A stretch of 58,917 nt of DNA from Clostridiales bacterium (GTDB lineage Bacteria > Bacillota > Desulfotomaculia > Desulfotomaculales > VENG01): positions 1 to 58,917 of the forward strand of contig JAIPEW010000018.1 in the NCBI GenBank assembly GCA_021736985.1, in the 5' to 3' direction. Position numbers and translations under genes: made by a program. Below the pieces are notes generated by a model, which was given only the letters and a program-made list of their open reading frames with translations, searched no databases and was not told the DNA's origin. Below are positions 18,597 to 27,610 of this stretch, in pieces (within the stretch, counting starts at the first letter, position 1; every line of letters starts with the position of its first letter).

Positions 18597-18950
18597 TCAG
18601 GAAAAAAAACAGCTTATTTCCCTGCACCATACATGACATCCTTTCAGTTCAATTCGATCATTAGAAATTGTTATACTTTCCCGGCAAAAATTTATTTGAT
18701 ATTTGACAGCTAAGATGCAGAGAATCAACGGCGTATCATCCGTTGAACCGGCATCAATTAATTCCACCTGCGTTTCTGGCTTGTATTGAACAATCTTGCG
18801 CACAACCCCTTCTGCGATAGAGGCAGCATCTTTAAAAACCAGGGTGACATATATTTTTTTTTGTTTTTTATCCATTATTACCTCACGAATCATATTAAAC
18901 AATACATATATAAACCAGCCCAGGGTAAGACTAGAAAAAAAAGTTACCAT
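18597..18950 (-). CDS. small membrane-anchored protein resembling a glycosyltransferase-A N-terminus
   Basis: 117 residues. One N-terminal membrane span (about 3-24) is followed by a soluble part with a GT2-like start: a beta strand (KKIYVTLVFKD), a helix, then ELIDAGSTDDTPLIL, which mimics the DDGSTDDT nucleotide-binding turn of family 2 glycosyltransferases. It is far too short to be an enzyme of that family. The ATG (18948-18950) has AGAGGTGA 7 nt upstream, inside the 3' arm of the metK terminator hairpin. An internal ATG at residue 26 also has a good site (GTGAGGTAATA). Function unknown. Confidence 0.6.
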   Translation of the reverse strand: MVTFFSSLTLGWFIYVLFNMIREVIMDKKQKKIYVTLVFKDAASIAEGVVRKIVQYKPETQVELIDAGSTDDTPLILCILAVKYQINFCRESITISNDRIELKGCHVWCREISCFFS

Positions 18951-18952
18951 AG

Positions 18953-19010
18953 AAAAATCACCTCTCTATTATTAAACAATATGTTTCAACAAATAGAGAG
19001 GTGATTTTTT
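18953..19010 (-). terminator. metK terminator overlapping the next gene's ribosome site
   Basis: An 18-bp inverted repeat (AAAAATCACCTCTCTATT and its complement) surrounds a ~21-nt loop and ends in TTTTTC on the minus strand, 38 bp past the metK stop. The right arm contains the AGAGGTGA ribosome site of the small membrane gene at 18597-18950. Confidence 0.85.
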
Positions 19011-19047
19011 AATTCACAGATTATTTTTACAAAATTTGCATTGTTTA

Positions 19048-20238
19048 TTATAATCCGGCCTGGTTTTTAAGAACACTGGCTTTATCAATACGTTCCCATG
19101 GTAATTCTACATCCTGGCGGCCAAAATGTCCGTAAGCTGCCGTATTGCGATAAATAGGACGTCTTAAGTTAAGTGAGTTTATTATTCCTGCAGGACGCAG
19201 ATCAAAATTTTCACGAACTAATCTATAAATATCTTCATAACTTACCTTGTTGGTACCAAAAGCATCTACCATAATAGAAACAGGCCTGGCCACACCAATA
19301 GCATAAGCCAGCTGTATTTCACACATATCAGCCAGCCCGGCTGCTACAACGTTTTTAGCTACATACCTGGCAGCATAACAGGCAGACCGGTCAACTTTTG
19401 TGGGATCTTTTCCAGAAAAAGCACCCCCGCCATGGCGTGCCATACCCCCGTAAGTATCCACTATAATTTTACGGCCGGTTAATCCTGCATCACCCTGGGG
19501 CCCCCCGATAACAAACCTCCCGGTAGGATTGATAAAATACTTGGTATTTGAATCCAGCAGGTTTGGATCAACTGCCGGTGTAACAATCTGCTCTACAATA
19601 TCTCTTCGAATCTGTTCCAGGGTTATATCCGGATGATGCTGCGTAGAAACTACTATAGTATTAATACGAACGGGTTTTCCATCTTCATATTCCACTGTAA
19701 CCTGCGACTTGCCGTCAGGGCGCAGGTAAGGAATCTCTCCGCTTTTGCGGGCACTGGACAAACTGCGGGTTATCCTGTGTGCCAGGCTTATAGGCAAGGG
19801 CATGTACTCAGGAGTTTCATTAGTTGCATAACCAAACATCATCCCCTGGTCACCTGCCCCGGTAGACTCAATTTCTTCCTCGCTAAACTCACCCGAGCGA
19901 GCTTCAAAAGCATTATCCACTCCCTGGGCAATATCAGGTGACTGCTCGTCTATAGATGTAATAACAGCACAAGTGTCACAATCAAAACCATACTTGGCAC
20001 GTGTATAACCTATCTCCCTGACTGTCTCACGAACTACTCTTGGTATATCTACATAACAAGTAGTAGTTATTTCACCCCCCACACAAACAAGCCCCGTAGT
20101 AACAAATGTTTCACAGGCAACTCTACCTGCCGGATCCTGGGCTAAGATAGAGTCCAATACAGCATCTGAAATTTGATCGGCAATTTTATCCGGGTGTCCC
20201 TCTGTTACTGATTCAGAAGTAAACAGTCGTTTTGCCAA
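19048..20238 (-). CDS. metK: S-adenosylmethionine synthetase
   Basis: 396 residues, usual length. [19 protein letters not shown] opens the ATP-binding domain, [12 protein letters not shown] is the family signature near 117-128, and [17 protein letters not shown] lies near 262-278. It makes SAM from methionine and ATP. I searched its 5' region (20239-20400) for a SAM riboswitch and saw none, only the terminator of the upstream gene. A strong terminator follows. Confidence 0.97.
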   Translation of the reverse strand: MAKRLFTSESVTEGHPDKIADQISDAVLDSILAQDPAGRVACETFVTTGLVCVGGEITTTCYVDIPRVVRETVREIGYTRAKYGFDCDTCAVITSIDEQSPDIAQGVDNAFEARSGEFSEEEIESTGAGDQGMMFGYATNETPEYMPLPISLAHRITRSLSSARKSGEIPYLRPDGKSQVTVEYEDGKPVRINTIVVSTQHHPDITLEQIRRDIVEQIVTPAVDPNLLDSNTKYFINPTGRFVIGGPQGDAGLTGRKIIVDTYGGMARHGGGAFSGKDPTKVDRSACYAARYVAKNVVAAGLADMCEIQLAYAIGVARPVSIMVDAFGTNKVSYEDIYRLVRENFDLRPAGIINSLNLRRPIYRNTAAYGHFGRQDVELPWERIDKASVLKNQAGL

Positions 20239-20290
20239 TATCAGAACCTCCCCTATATATTTTTACTTAAAAAAATTAAAATACAACAAT

Positions 20291-20326
20291 AAAAAACAGC
20301 CCCAAAATTTTGTTTTTTCTGGGGCG
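20291..20326 (-). terminator. terminator of the PRC-barrel gene
   Basis: On the minus strand GCCCCA and TGGGGC flank an A/T-rich loop and are followed by TGTTTTTTATTG. It lies between the PRC-barrel gene and metK. Confidence 0.65.
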
Positions 20327-20406
20327 CTTATCTATCCCGTCATATTTTATCAAAACCAACAAACTGTGTCAATTTAACGAGTTGCCGGTTATTTGGATTA
20401 ACATTC

Positions 20407-20637
20407 TTAAACTTCTACCAGCACGGCATCCTGGCCAATTTTTTTTATTTGCTCCCAGGATACAACCCAATCTTTTTCACTTCCCAAGAGACCAAAGTAT
20501 TTTTTACGCCCGCGAACAATTAATTCTTTAACGTTCCCCGTTTCTATGTCCAGGTGCATATCTTTTACAGGGCCCAGCTTGACACCATCTTTAGTATTAA
20601 TCATATCTTTCTGGCCCAGTTCGGAAACTTTGAACAT
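20407..20637 (-). CDS. YlmC/YmxH-family PRC-barrel sporulation protein
   Basis: About 76 residues from the preferred start MFKVSELGQKDMINT. It is a single PRC-barrel: GVKLGPVKDMHLDIETGNVK and then WVVSWEQIKKIGQDAVLV. YlmC/YmxH proteins are sporulation-associated in Bacillus and Clostridia; the exact role is unknown. I chose the ATG at 20635-20637 because AAGGAGGTGG lies directly upstream; a longer frame begins 11 codons earlier without a better site. Confidence 0.8.
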   Translation of the reverse strand: MFKVSELGQKDMINTKDGVKLGPVKDMHLDIETGNVKELIVRGRKKYFGLLGSEKDWVVSWEQIKKIGQDAVLVEV

Positions 20638-20750
20638 GCTGCCACCTCCTTCTGGACCCATAATATGCACCCGGGTTAAATTAGGTTACAATATGAAAAC
20701 TTTTAATTATGATATTTTAACTCTTAATTTAGAAATAAAAAGAAAGAATA

Positions 20751-22262
20751 TTAAATATTTTGTGCTTCTAATCCTAGTTTCCTGCAAAACTCTTTTTGAA
20801 GTTCTTTTACCCGGCTTTCGTCTTTTGCTTCAGCATATACTCTAAACACTGGTTCTGTACCGGATGGCCTAATTAATACCCAGGAATTATCTTGCAATAC
20901 TAATTTTACACCGTCCACAGAAGTGCGTAAAGTAACCTCTGACCCCGCAAGTTCCCGGGGAGCAAAGTCGCGTATCTCTGCTAATATTTTTTCTTTTTCT
21001 TTTGGCGTTGTTTTAATATCAACTCTTTTACTGTATACCGGACCAAACTCTTCATGCAATTCGCTGGTAAGCTCGTCCAAGTTTTTCTGGTGAACTGCAA
21101 TTATTTCAGCAGCCAGGAGCCCGGCTAAAACGCCGTCTTTTTCCGGAATATGGCCTTTTATAGATAATCCCCCGCTTTCTTCTCCACCCAGGGCACAACC
21201 TTTTTTCCGCAGGTTTTCTCCTATATATTTAAAACCAACCGGGGTTTCAAAAACTTCCTGGCCATACCTCTTGGCCATTCTATCCAAGAGATGCGTGGTA
21301 GCAACAGTACGAGTTACAGGCCCGGTAATCCCCCGGCTTTTTAACAGGTGGTAATAAATAATGGGCAAAAACTGGTTAGCACTTACATAACTGCCGTCCT
21401 GGTCAATTATTCCAAAACGATCAGCATCCCCGTCCATGGCCAGTCCCATATGTGCCTTTTCTTCAGTTACCCATTTCCTGAGATCACCTAAATGTTCTTT
21501 TGAAGGCTCGGGCAGGCTGCCGCCAAATAATGGATCCCGGCAGCATTCAATTTCAATAACATCCACGCCTGCTTCTCTTAATAACCTTTCCAGGTAACCG
21601 GCCCCACAGCCGTACATTGGATCTACTACCAGTTTTAACCCGGCATTCTTAATAGCCTTAACGTCAACTAATTCCCTTATATGTTGACTGTAATCGTCAA
21701 ATAGATTCACTTTTTTCTTTTCAGCTTTTTCTTTATGCATATCATTTATAAAGCTTTTGGTTGCAGCTTCTACCGCTGTTTTTTCAGCTAGAGTCGATGC
21801 AGCTTCATAATTCATGTTGTTAGCTGAAATGGTTTCCGGGCCCCCCTGTTGTTTATTTATATTCTCTTCTATTTCTTTGGTTATCTCAGGCAATGCGGGC
21901 CCCGCGTATTCAGGAATAAACTTTATACCATTGTATTCGGGCGGATTATGGCTGGCAGTAATCATTACCGCCCCGGATGCATTTCTAGATTTCACGCCGT
22001 ATGCAGTTACCGGTGTAGGAGTAGAAGATTCGGTAATATAAACGGGGATAGAATTTTCAACAAGGATATCGCTCACCACGTCGGCAAACTTGTCTGACAT
22101 AAAGCGATTGTCATACCCTACTACAACTCCATGCTCACCCATATCATGCGCATTAATATAATCAGAAATAGCCCCGGAAACCATGCGGACATTATCAAAT
22201 GTAAAGTCATCTGCTATAATCCCCCGCCATCCATCTGTCCCAAATTTTACTTTTTTAGACAT
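20751..22262 (-). CDS. phosphoglucomutase/phosphomannomutase (alpha-D-phosphohexomutase)
   Basis: 503 residues. The phosphoserine loop is TASHNPPEYNG with S104, the Mg-binding loop DGDADR is at 277-282, and the sugar-specificity loop GEESGG is present. It interconverts hexose 1- and 6-phosphates. Which sugar is used cannot be told from sequence alone. With galU 2.6 kb away it could supply glucose 1-phosphate for UDP-glucose. An insertion near 130-195 (Glu/Lys rich) is longer than in many relatives. Confidence 0.9.
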   Translation of the reverse strand: MSKKVKFGTDGWRGIIADDFTFDNVRMVSGAISDYINAHDMGEHGVVVGYDNRFMSDKFADVVSDILVENSIPVYITESSTPTPVTAYGVKSRNASGAVMITASHNPPEYNGIKFIPEYAGPALPEITKEIEENINKQQGGPETISANNMNYEAASTLAEKTAVEAATKSFINDMHKEKAEKKKVNLFDDYSQHIRELVDVKAIKNAGLKLVVDPMYGCGAGYLERLLREAGVDVIEIECCRDPLFGGSLPEPSKEHLGDLRKWVTEEKAHMGLAMDGDADRFGIIDQDGSYVSANQFLPIIYYHLLKSRGITGPVTRTVATTHLLDRMAKRYGQEVFETPVGFKYIGENLRKKGCALGGEESGGLSIKGHIPEKDGVLAGLLAAEIIAVHQKNLDELTSELHEEFGPVYSKRVDIKTTPKEKEKILAEIRDFAPRELAGSEVTLRTSVDGVKLVLQDNSWVLIRPSGTEPVFRVYAEAKDESRVKELQKEFCRKLGLEAQNI

Positions 22263-22286
22263 TCGACTACCTCCATGGCATATAAC

Positions 22287-23018
22287 TTATTTTTTGTTAG
22301 ATATTTTATCCGTTGGATCAGTATGATGATCTAACTTATCATGTTTTACATCTACATATAAACTACCGTCAGTATTAAGTGTGGCATATTTTACATCGGA
22401 GACTTTTTTAATAGATTGTTTTTCCAGTTCACGAAAAAGCCATTCCTTATCAAGATTATTTTGGATTAGATTCTGCTCAATTATTTTCCCGTCCATTATT
22501 AATTCTGAAGCAATCCCCTGGTAATTTGTAGATAAATTTAAATCAGACGGTGTAACCGGGCGTGTGCTGCTCTTGGGCAGCACACTCAGCGAACCATCAG
22601 GTTCCGCTACTGCAAACTCTACTTCCCCAATATCAAAAACTCCCTGTTCTCTGAGCTGCATAGTTAGATTATCCAGGTTATACAGAATTTTTTTCATATT
22701 ATCTTCCAGTATTTTACCATTATGAATAACTATTGCTGGTTCTCCTTCTAATATCTTTCGTGCCGGGCGATATTTTAAACTAATCCACTCAGCAATAATG
22801 GACAGCAGCCCGAAGAATATCATCCCAAATCCAAAATATAGGCTGCTCTGCTTCAAATCTATTACCAGTTCACTGGCTATAGAACCTACTACTACAGCAT
22901 TTATAAAATCAGTTACCGTAAGCTGCTTTACTTGTGACTTGCCCAACATTCTTGTTATTAAGAGTACTATAACAAAAGCACCCAGTGCGCGGAACAAAAT
23001 CTGTATGTATGGACTCAT
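22287..23018 (-). CDS. DUF421 (YetF-family) membrane protein
   Basis: 243 residues. Three N-terminal membrane spans (about 7-24, 33-50, 58-80) precede a soluble domain with RPARKILEGEPAIVIHNGKI, the family signature. Bacillus paralogues are linked to sporulation, but the activity is unknown. A GGTGAGGTAATA ribosome site precedes the ATG. It lies 24 bp from the hexomutase start on the same strand. Confidence 0.88.
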   Translation of the reverse strand: MSPYIQILFRALGAFVIVLLITRMLGKSQVKQLTVTDFINAVVVGSIASELVIDLKQSSLYFGFGMIFFGLLSIIAEWISLKYRPARKILEGEPAIVIHNGKILEDNMKKILYNLDNLTMQLREQGVFDIGEVEFAVAEPDGSLSVLPKSSTRPVTPSDLNLSTNYQGIASELIMDGKIIEQNLIQNNLDKEWLFRELEKQSIKKVSDVKYATLNTDGSLYVDVKHDKLDHHTDPTDKISNKK

Positions 23019-23137
23019 TATTACCTCACCCGGAGAATATAATTTACAAAAATATACTTACCGCGGTGCAAGTTATTTATACTATGGTTATGTCATCACC
23101 ATAATTTGGCAACAATAGTTCCCAGGAGGATGATAAA

Positions 23138-23248
23138 ATGAAAAAAGCTGAGTTTTTAAAATCTCTTGATGAGCGGCAGAAAATGCTGGAACAATATTTA
23201 GAGTTTATATACAACAAGAGAAGAGATACTCACCGGGATAAGAAATAA
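23138..23248 (+). CDS. small basic protein, 36 residues
   Basis: A short frame, MKKAEFLKSLDERQKMLEQY and on to a charged tail NKRRDTHRDKK. It is preceded by CCAGGAGGATGATAAA, a near-ideal ribosome site 8 nt before the ATG. It would be an amphipathic helix. It is divergent from DUF421 and followed by a remnant of the dispersed repeat. I do not recognise a family; support rests on the ribosome site and a clean stop. Confidence 0.5.
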   Translation: MKKAEFLKSLDERQKMLEQYLEFIYNKRRDTHRDKK

Positions 23249-23347
23249 TCAACTTGTACGATCTTTTTGCTCACCACCAGGCTAAACAATGCGCCCCCCC
23301 GGACTCCATTACATTCTGGAAATCCACCGGTCCTTTGAGATTACAGG
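23249..23347 (-). repeat. degenerate copy of the dispersed element, inverted
   Basis: Reads TTTTTGCTCACCACCAGG, then GACTCCATTACATTCTGGAAATCCACCGGTCCTTTGAG; these match the two ends of the inverted copies at 25831-26127 and 32521-32757 with the middle lost. Confidence 0.5.
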
Positions 23348-23379
23348 TTGTTGACTGCATTTTACCCCAGAGTTTGTAT

Positions 23380-23421
23380 AAAAAAAGACTCTGCCGCAGC
23401 ATACAGGCAGGGTCTTTTTTA
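23380..23421 (-). terminator. terminator of the SLH-domain gene at 23426
   Basis: AAAAAAGACTCTGCC and GGCAGGGTCTTTTTT pair across a short loop. It lies just past the gene's stop on the minus strand. Confidence 0.85.
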
Positions 23422-23425
23422 TTAT

Positions 23426-24895
23426 CTATAAATATTCTCTGCTTTTCACCAGTTGGTAAACAGTTTCAGCTGCCTTAGCCCGTGTTAGAGGGGCCCCGGG
23501 ACAAAATTCCCCGCTGTTTTCCACATCTATAAGACCGTGTTGAAGAGCAGACATTATATACGGACATTTCCAGCGTTCTATTTCATTAAAATCTTCTTTA
23601 AAATGCTGCTGTAGGGCTTTTTCTGCTTGCCGGCTGTCAGGCAAAGGCAAATTTGCCGCGCGTACAAAAATTACAGCAGCCTGTTCACGTGTCACTTTAG
23701 CAGCAGGATTAAACTCCATGCCTTTTTCCCCGGGCTGTCCTGAAAAGAAGCCGCTTCGGGATGCAGTTTCTATATTTATCTTTTCCATCATTGATAAGCC
23801 GTTTATATCTGTATAAGTAAGGTGCAGTACTGCCTGTACATCTTTTTTAATATGCAAGCCCTTAACCAACATGCAAGCCAATTCTTTTCTTGTAACAGGA
23901 ACTTCTTTGTTCGTTCCTGGTTTAACCAGGCCAAAATAGTTTTCTGGAACATCTGCACCCCCGGTATAATGCTCAATAGGAGACATAACACCCTTGGCCC
24001 ATAGTGTAAGTACACAGGGCCTGCTCCAGGCTACAGGTGAATGCACATACCCCTGCTTATAAAAATCCTTGAAATCACCATTTTTTTTAACTACCACATA
24101 ATGGCCAAAAGGATTTCCGGTTAAAACAGCAGTTATGGTATTATTCACGGTATTAACTGCACCACCTAAATTTTCAGCCCCGGAAACAAATCCAAGCTGC
24201 GGCGTCAATACAGGCAGTGCGCGCATTATAGTAAGCCTCCCGTGTTCTGTATCACTTATTTGAGAATTATATTTTAAAGTAATTTTTGTTTCCGGACTTA
24301 TATTGTAATTGCTGCTCGCACACTGAAAAGTAAAAATATTACTTACAAAAACCTCCCCGGGCAAAGGCTGAACATTTGGTCTGTTCACTTTAAACTCCAC
24401 TTTTTGATTACGGGCCAGTGTTTCTCCTGACATAACAGCATGCTGCTCGGGCAGTTCCAGTTTTAAACCCCCTCCAAATATTTCCTGCTGCACGGCAGCC
24501 TTGGACAGGTCTTTAATAATATAACGGGAACCAGCAATATTATCCTGTAAATAATTGATTAAAATACTTTTAGTATCATTATCACCCGTGCTTAATTCAT
24601 CAACAGCCTCAATTTTAATTTCATTTTCCCCGGGATCCAGGGGAACATCAGCTGCATACTCCCCGTCATCCCAGTACCCTCTTTCTTCTCCGTTAACCAG
24701 CACTTTTTCAGTATCACTGGATACATCAATAGTAAGAGTAATTACATTGCTTAGTGCAGTATATGTATACTCAGTGTTTGGCACCCCGCATTCATAAGAC
24801 CAGTTGTCAATAGTAGCAGCTTTCGCGGGAACAGGTATTAAAACAAAAAGAAACGCCGCGCATATACTTAACAGAAGATTAAAACGGGCCCTCAT
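23426..24895 (-). CDS. exported SLH-domain surface protein
   Basis: 489 residues. A signal peptide (1-~26, ending PVPAKA) is followed by an Ig-like/cadherin-like module (about 45-115) and a second beta-rich region (115-285). Three SLH repeats close the chain (about 290-350, 360-420, 430-489). SLH repeats bind pyruvylated secondary wall polymer, which CsaB (encoded at 32.8 kb) makes. Probably a minor S-layer-associated protein of unknown specific role. It is 25 bp downstream of galU but on its own terminator. Confidence 0.85.
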   Translation of the reverse strand: MRARFNLLLSICAAFLFVLIPVPAKAATIDNWSYECGVPNTEYTYTALSNVITLTIDVSSDTEKVLVNGEERGYWDDGEYAADVPLDPGENEIKIEAVDELSTGDNDTKSILINYLQDNIAGSRYIIKDLSKAAVQQEIFGGGLKLELPEQHAVMSGETLARNQKVEFKVNRPNVQPLPGEVFVSNIFTFQCASSNYNISPETKITLKYNSQISDTEHGRLTIMRALPVLTPQLGFVSGAENLGGAVNTVNNTITAVLTGNPFGHYVVVKKNGDFKDFYKQGYVHSPVAWSRPCVLTLWAKGVMSPIEHYTGGADVPENYFGLVKPGTNKEVPVTRKELACMLVKGLHIKKDVQAVLHLTYTDINGLSMMEKINIETASRSGFFSGQPGEKGMEFNPAAKVTREQAAVIFVRAANLPLPDSRQAEKALQQHFKEDFNEIERWKCPYIMSALQHGLIDVENSGEFCPGAPLTRAKAAETVYQLVKSREYL

Positions 24896-24920
24896 TGTAA
24901 GAAAAAGACACCTCCAGCCC

Positions 24921-25796
24921 TTATTTAATTTTACTAATTATATTTTTAAGATATGTACTAAATTCTTCACCAATATCAGGGCGCTCCAGGGCTAATTCAA
25001 CCGTAGCCTTTAAATATCCCAGCTTATCACCTACATCATAGCGGTACCCTTCAAATTCATAACCGTACACATAATCTTTCCTGGCAAGCTCTTTTAATGC
25101 ATCAGTAAGCTGGATTTCCCCCCCGGCCCCCGCGCTGGTCCTGGCCAGGATATTAAAAACTTGCGGCTGTATAATATATCTTCCCATAATAGCCAGCCTG
25201 GATGGTGCTTCAGCAGGTGCCGGCTTCTCTACAAGATCATTACAGCGGTAAACTTTGTCCTTTACACATTCTGCATTTAAAATGCCGTACTTATCCACTT
25301 GATCTCCGGGAACTTCTTTTATCCCTATAATACTCCCACCAGTTTCCTCGTATAAATCCAGCATCTGCTTTAAACACGGCTTACTACTGCGCACTACATC
25401 ATCCCCGAGCATTACGGCAAAAGGCTCGTCCCCTATAAACTTCCGGGCTCTATACACTGCGTCGCCCAACCCCCGGGGCTCTTTTTGCCGCACATAGTAG
25501 ATATCCACCAGCTGGCTAATATCCTTGACCTGCTCAAGCAGCTCGTGTTTACCCTTGCTTCTTAATAAATTCTCCAGTGTTGGAGACTTATCGAAATGAT
25601 CTTCTATTGCATTTTTATCTTTACCAGTAATAATTAAAATATCTTTAATACCTGAGTTTACCGCTTCTTCTATTATATACTGTATAGTAGGCGTATCTAT
25701 TACAGGCAGCATTTCCTTGGGCTGTGCCTTGGTAGCAGGAAGAAACCTGGTGCCCAGCCCTGCTGCAGGAATCACCACTTTCTGTACTTTCTTCAT
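24921..25796 (-). CDS. galU: UTP-glucose-1-phosphate uridylyltransferase
   Basis: 291 residues. IPAAGLGTRFLPATKAQPKE at the N-terminus is the nucleotide-binding signature of GalU, and the LVEKPAPAEAPS and GGEIQLTDAL motifs are in place. It makes UDP-glucose for surface polysaccharides. The phosphohexomutase at 20751-22262 could supply its substrate. Confidence 0.95.
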   Translation of the reverse strand: MKKVQKVVIPAAGLGTRFLPATKAQPKEMLPVIDTPTIQYIIEEAVNSGIKDILIITGKDKNAIEDHFDKSPTLENLLRSKGKHELLEQVKDISQLVDIYYVRQKEPRGLGDAVYRARKFIGDEPFAVMLGDDVVRSSKPCLKQMLDLYEETGGSIIGIKEVPGDQVDKYGILNAECVKDKVYRCNDLVEKPAPAEAPSRLAIMGRYIIQPQVFNILARTSAGAGGEIQLTDALKELARKDYVYGYEFEGYRYDVGDKLGYLKATVELALERPDIGEEFSTYLKNIISKIK

Positions 25797-25830
25797 TATA
25801 TTAAACTCCTTTCACTTTGTTTGTATATTA

Positions 25831-26127
25831 ACCACCCACGAGCTTTTTGCTCACAACAAAGAATGAAAACTCTTTTAACAGCTAAATGTGGGGGGGGAAA
25901 GAGCGGTAGTTTCCTCCAGGAGACTCCGTATTCTTACTTTGAGCATAAAGCATGTTTTAGTGTAAACGCTCTTTGACACTGCACGACAAGTTATTTACAC
26001 CCTGAGCAGCCGATCTTTCGGAATTTGACGGGCTGTGCAACGCACTCAGACTCCGCTACATCCCAGAAATCCACCGGCCCTTTTAATTTGCATATCTCAT
26101 AGCTCTTCAAGAAGTTTTCGTATTAAA
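25831..26127 (-). repeat. dispersed element, copy 5 (inverted, with unrelated middle)
   Basis: Both ends match the family in inverse orientation: CCCACGAGCTTTTTGCTCACAAC, GAAAACTCTTTTAACAG at one end and GACGGGCTGTGCAACGCACTCAG, CAGAAATCCACCGGCCC at the other. The middle ~140 bp (about 25905-26030) does not match other copies. The whole gap 25797-26143 between galU and cbiO is this element; I see no gene in it. Confidence 0.7.
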
Positions 26128-26143
26128 TAATAAATTATTTATT

Positions 26144-26890
26144 TTACGAGTTCATTACCCGGGAACTAATTGAATATGGTTGCTCAAGATCATGATCCTC
26201 CATTAACTTCTTATTACTGAAAATATCTACAGGCTTTCCGTCAGCAATAAGATTACCATTATGTAATAAGATAACGCGGTTACAAGCTTCCATAATAAAA
26301 TCAAGGTCATGGCTGGCAATAAGCATGGCCTCCTGGGTTGTAGATTTAAGAAAATTGATCAGGCGGCGGCGATAACGTATATCCAAATTTGATGTGGGCT
26401 CATCGTAAATTACAAGCCTTGGATACATGGCTAATACACCGGCAAGAGTAACCAGGCGTTTTTCTCCCCCCGAAAGGTTATGGGGCGGGCGTTCACTTAA
26501 ACTTTTTATCTCTAAAGAATCTAAAACTTCATTAACTCTTTTATTTATTTCTTCTTTTGAAAGACCCATGTTATTAGGCCCAAAGGCAATATCATCCCAC
26601 ACAGAAGGGCAAAATATCTGGTCATCCTGGTTTTGAAAAACCATTCCAACTTCAGGTCTGAATTTCCCAGGTACAACCGGCTTATCAAATAATTTTATCT
26701 CACCACGGGCAGCTTTTTTTACACCAGAAATAAGCAAGAACATGGTCGTTTTTCCGGTACCATTGGGACCTATAATACCTACTCTTTCCCCTGATTGAAC
26801 AGTTAAGGAAAAATTATTAAATATTTGCCTCCCATCAGGATAAACAAATGATAATCCTGCAATTTTTAGCACCGGTTCCTTCTGCATCAT
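26144..26890 (-). CDS. cbiO: cobalt/ECF transporter ATPase CbiO
   Basis: 248 residues. Walker A GPNGTGKTT at 41-49, signature LSGGEKR at 139-145, Walker B RLVIYDEP at 158-165. Q-loop sequence VFQNQDDQIFCPSVWDDIAFG is typical of ECF ATPases (CbiO/NikO). The other subunits, CbiM and CbiQ, are encoded on the opposite strand 2.2 kb away, beyond a cobalamin riboswitch. This gene therefore lies outside that riboswitch's transcript and needs its own promoter in 26891-27010. Substrate assigned to cobalt from the neighbouring riboswitch. Confidence 0.88.
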   Translation of the reverse strand: MMQKEPVLKIAGLSFVYPDGRQIFNNFSLTVQSGERVGIIGPNGTGKTTMFLLISGVKKAARGEIKLFDKPVVPGKFRPEVGMVFQNQDDQIFCPSVWDDIAFGPNNMGLSKEEINKRVNEVLDSLEIKSLSERPPHNLSGGEKRLVTLAGVLAMYPRLVIYDEPTSNLDIRYRRRLINFLKSTTQEAMLIASHDLDFIMEACNRVILLHNGNLIADGKPVDIFSNKKLMEDHDLEQPYSISSRVMNS

Positions 26891-27011
26891 AAAAATTATC
26901 CCCCATTTTTTCGGTCAAATCTAACTTAACAGTTAAAAACTATAATACTTGATAATATTATATCTTTCATTCCAATTCCCTTCAAGATTATCATATACTG
27001 GAGAAATATTG

Positions 27012-27040
27012 TAGACAAGTTCAACTGAATGTGTTAGAAT
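27012..27040 (+). promoter_or_regulatory. promoter for the cobalamin-riboswitch transcript
   Basis: TAGACA (27012-27017), 17-bp spacer, TAGAAT (27035-27040). Transcription would start near 27047, just before the riboswitch. Confidence 0.6.
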
Positions 27041-27062
27041 TTTTCTTAAATTAACATATATT

Positions 27063-27225
27063 GAAACGGGTGTTTTGCATCTGCAAAACCAAGAGGGAAG
27101 TTCAGTATAAGCTGACGCGGTCCCGCCACTGTATTAGGCAGCGAGCTCACATACGCCACCGGGGTACCCCCCGGGAAGGCGTGAGTAAGCGATAACCTTA
27201 AGCCAGGAAACCTGCCCGGTTCATA
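27063..27225 (+). promoter_or_regulatory. cobalamin (AdoCbl) riboswitch controlling cobalt uptake genes
   Basis: The conserved core is clear: AAGAGGGAAG, the GCGGTCCCGCCACTGT block at about 27117-27132, and the B12 box AAGCCAGGAAACCTGCC at about 27201-27217. A stem CACATACGCC...GGCGTGAG lies between. It precedes the lipoprotein-cbiL-cbiM-cbiQ set on the plus strand. Binding of cobalamin should switch these genes off. Confidence 0.95.
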
Positions 27226-27303
27226 TCTCGCCTGCGACCTACGAGGAATAGCGAGGGAGATAGAGACTAATGTTTATATTATTGTTATAAATATTACTCT
27301 CTG

Positions 27304-27339
27304 TCCCTTGTGTCTACTACAGGCAACAAGGATTTTTTT
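27304..27339 (+). terminator. expression-platform terminator of the first cobalamin riboswitch
   Basis: CCCTTGTGTC... pairs with ...CAACAAGG through CCTTGT/ACAAGG and is followed by seven T. It lies about 80 nt beyond the B12 box, consistent with transcriptional attenuation. Confidence 0.7.
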
Positions 27340-27489
27340 ATTAGGGCTTCTTACAGGCCAAAATATCTAAAATTAAATATTAAAGTAGGTGTCTGCCTCG
27401 AGAAGGTAGACTTAATTTACAGGTCAGATTAAGGTAATAACCTTAAAAATACTTATAAAAAAGTAACTTGAGGTTATAATGACCCAAAA

Positions 27490-27565
27490 ATCCGAAACCA
27501 TGCCTGCTTGCTAACAATAAGCACTCCTGAAGGGAGTAGTTGGTAAGTAGTGTCTTTTTTTTCGG
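27490..27565 (+). ncRNA. possible extra structured leader RNA upstream of the cobalt lipoprotein
   Basis: Three nested helices can be drawn: an outer CCGAAA/TTTCGG (27492-27497 with 27560-27565), a middle CTTGCTAAC/GTTGGTAAG (27507-27515 with 27539-27547, including G-T pairs) and an inner ACTCC/GGAGT (27523-27527 with 27533-27537). A T-tract lies at 27554-27562. It could be a terminator or a second sensor; I recognise no known riboswitch class. Confidence 0.35.
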
Positions 27566-27576
27566 TTGACTATACT

Positions 27577-27610
27577 CCCGGTGCTTAGCAGCACCGGGTT
27601 TTATATTTTT
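27577..27610 (+). terminator. second terminator in the leader of the cobalt lipoprotein
   Basis: CCCGGTGCT and AGCACCGGG form a 9-bp stem, followed by TTTTATATTTTT. It lies ~100 bp before the lipoprotein start, so transcripts must read through it or start after it. The stretch 26891-27713 otherwise holds only the promoter, riboswitch and RNA structures listed here. Confidence 0.8.

Noticed and set aside
20239-20400. SAM riboswitch upstream of metK
   Set aside because: Only a terminator-like hairpin is visible; no S-box or SAM-II/III type conserved blocks.
27490-27565. T-box or known NiCo riboswitch
   Set aside because: No T-box sequence and no match that I could make to the NiCo consensus; kept only as an unclassified structure.
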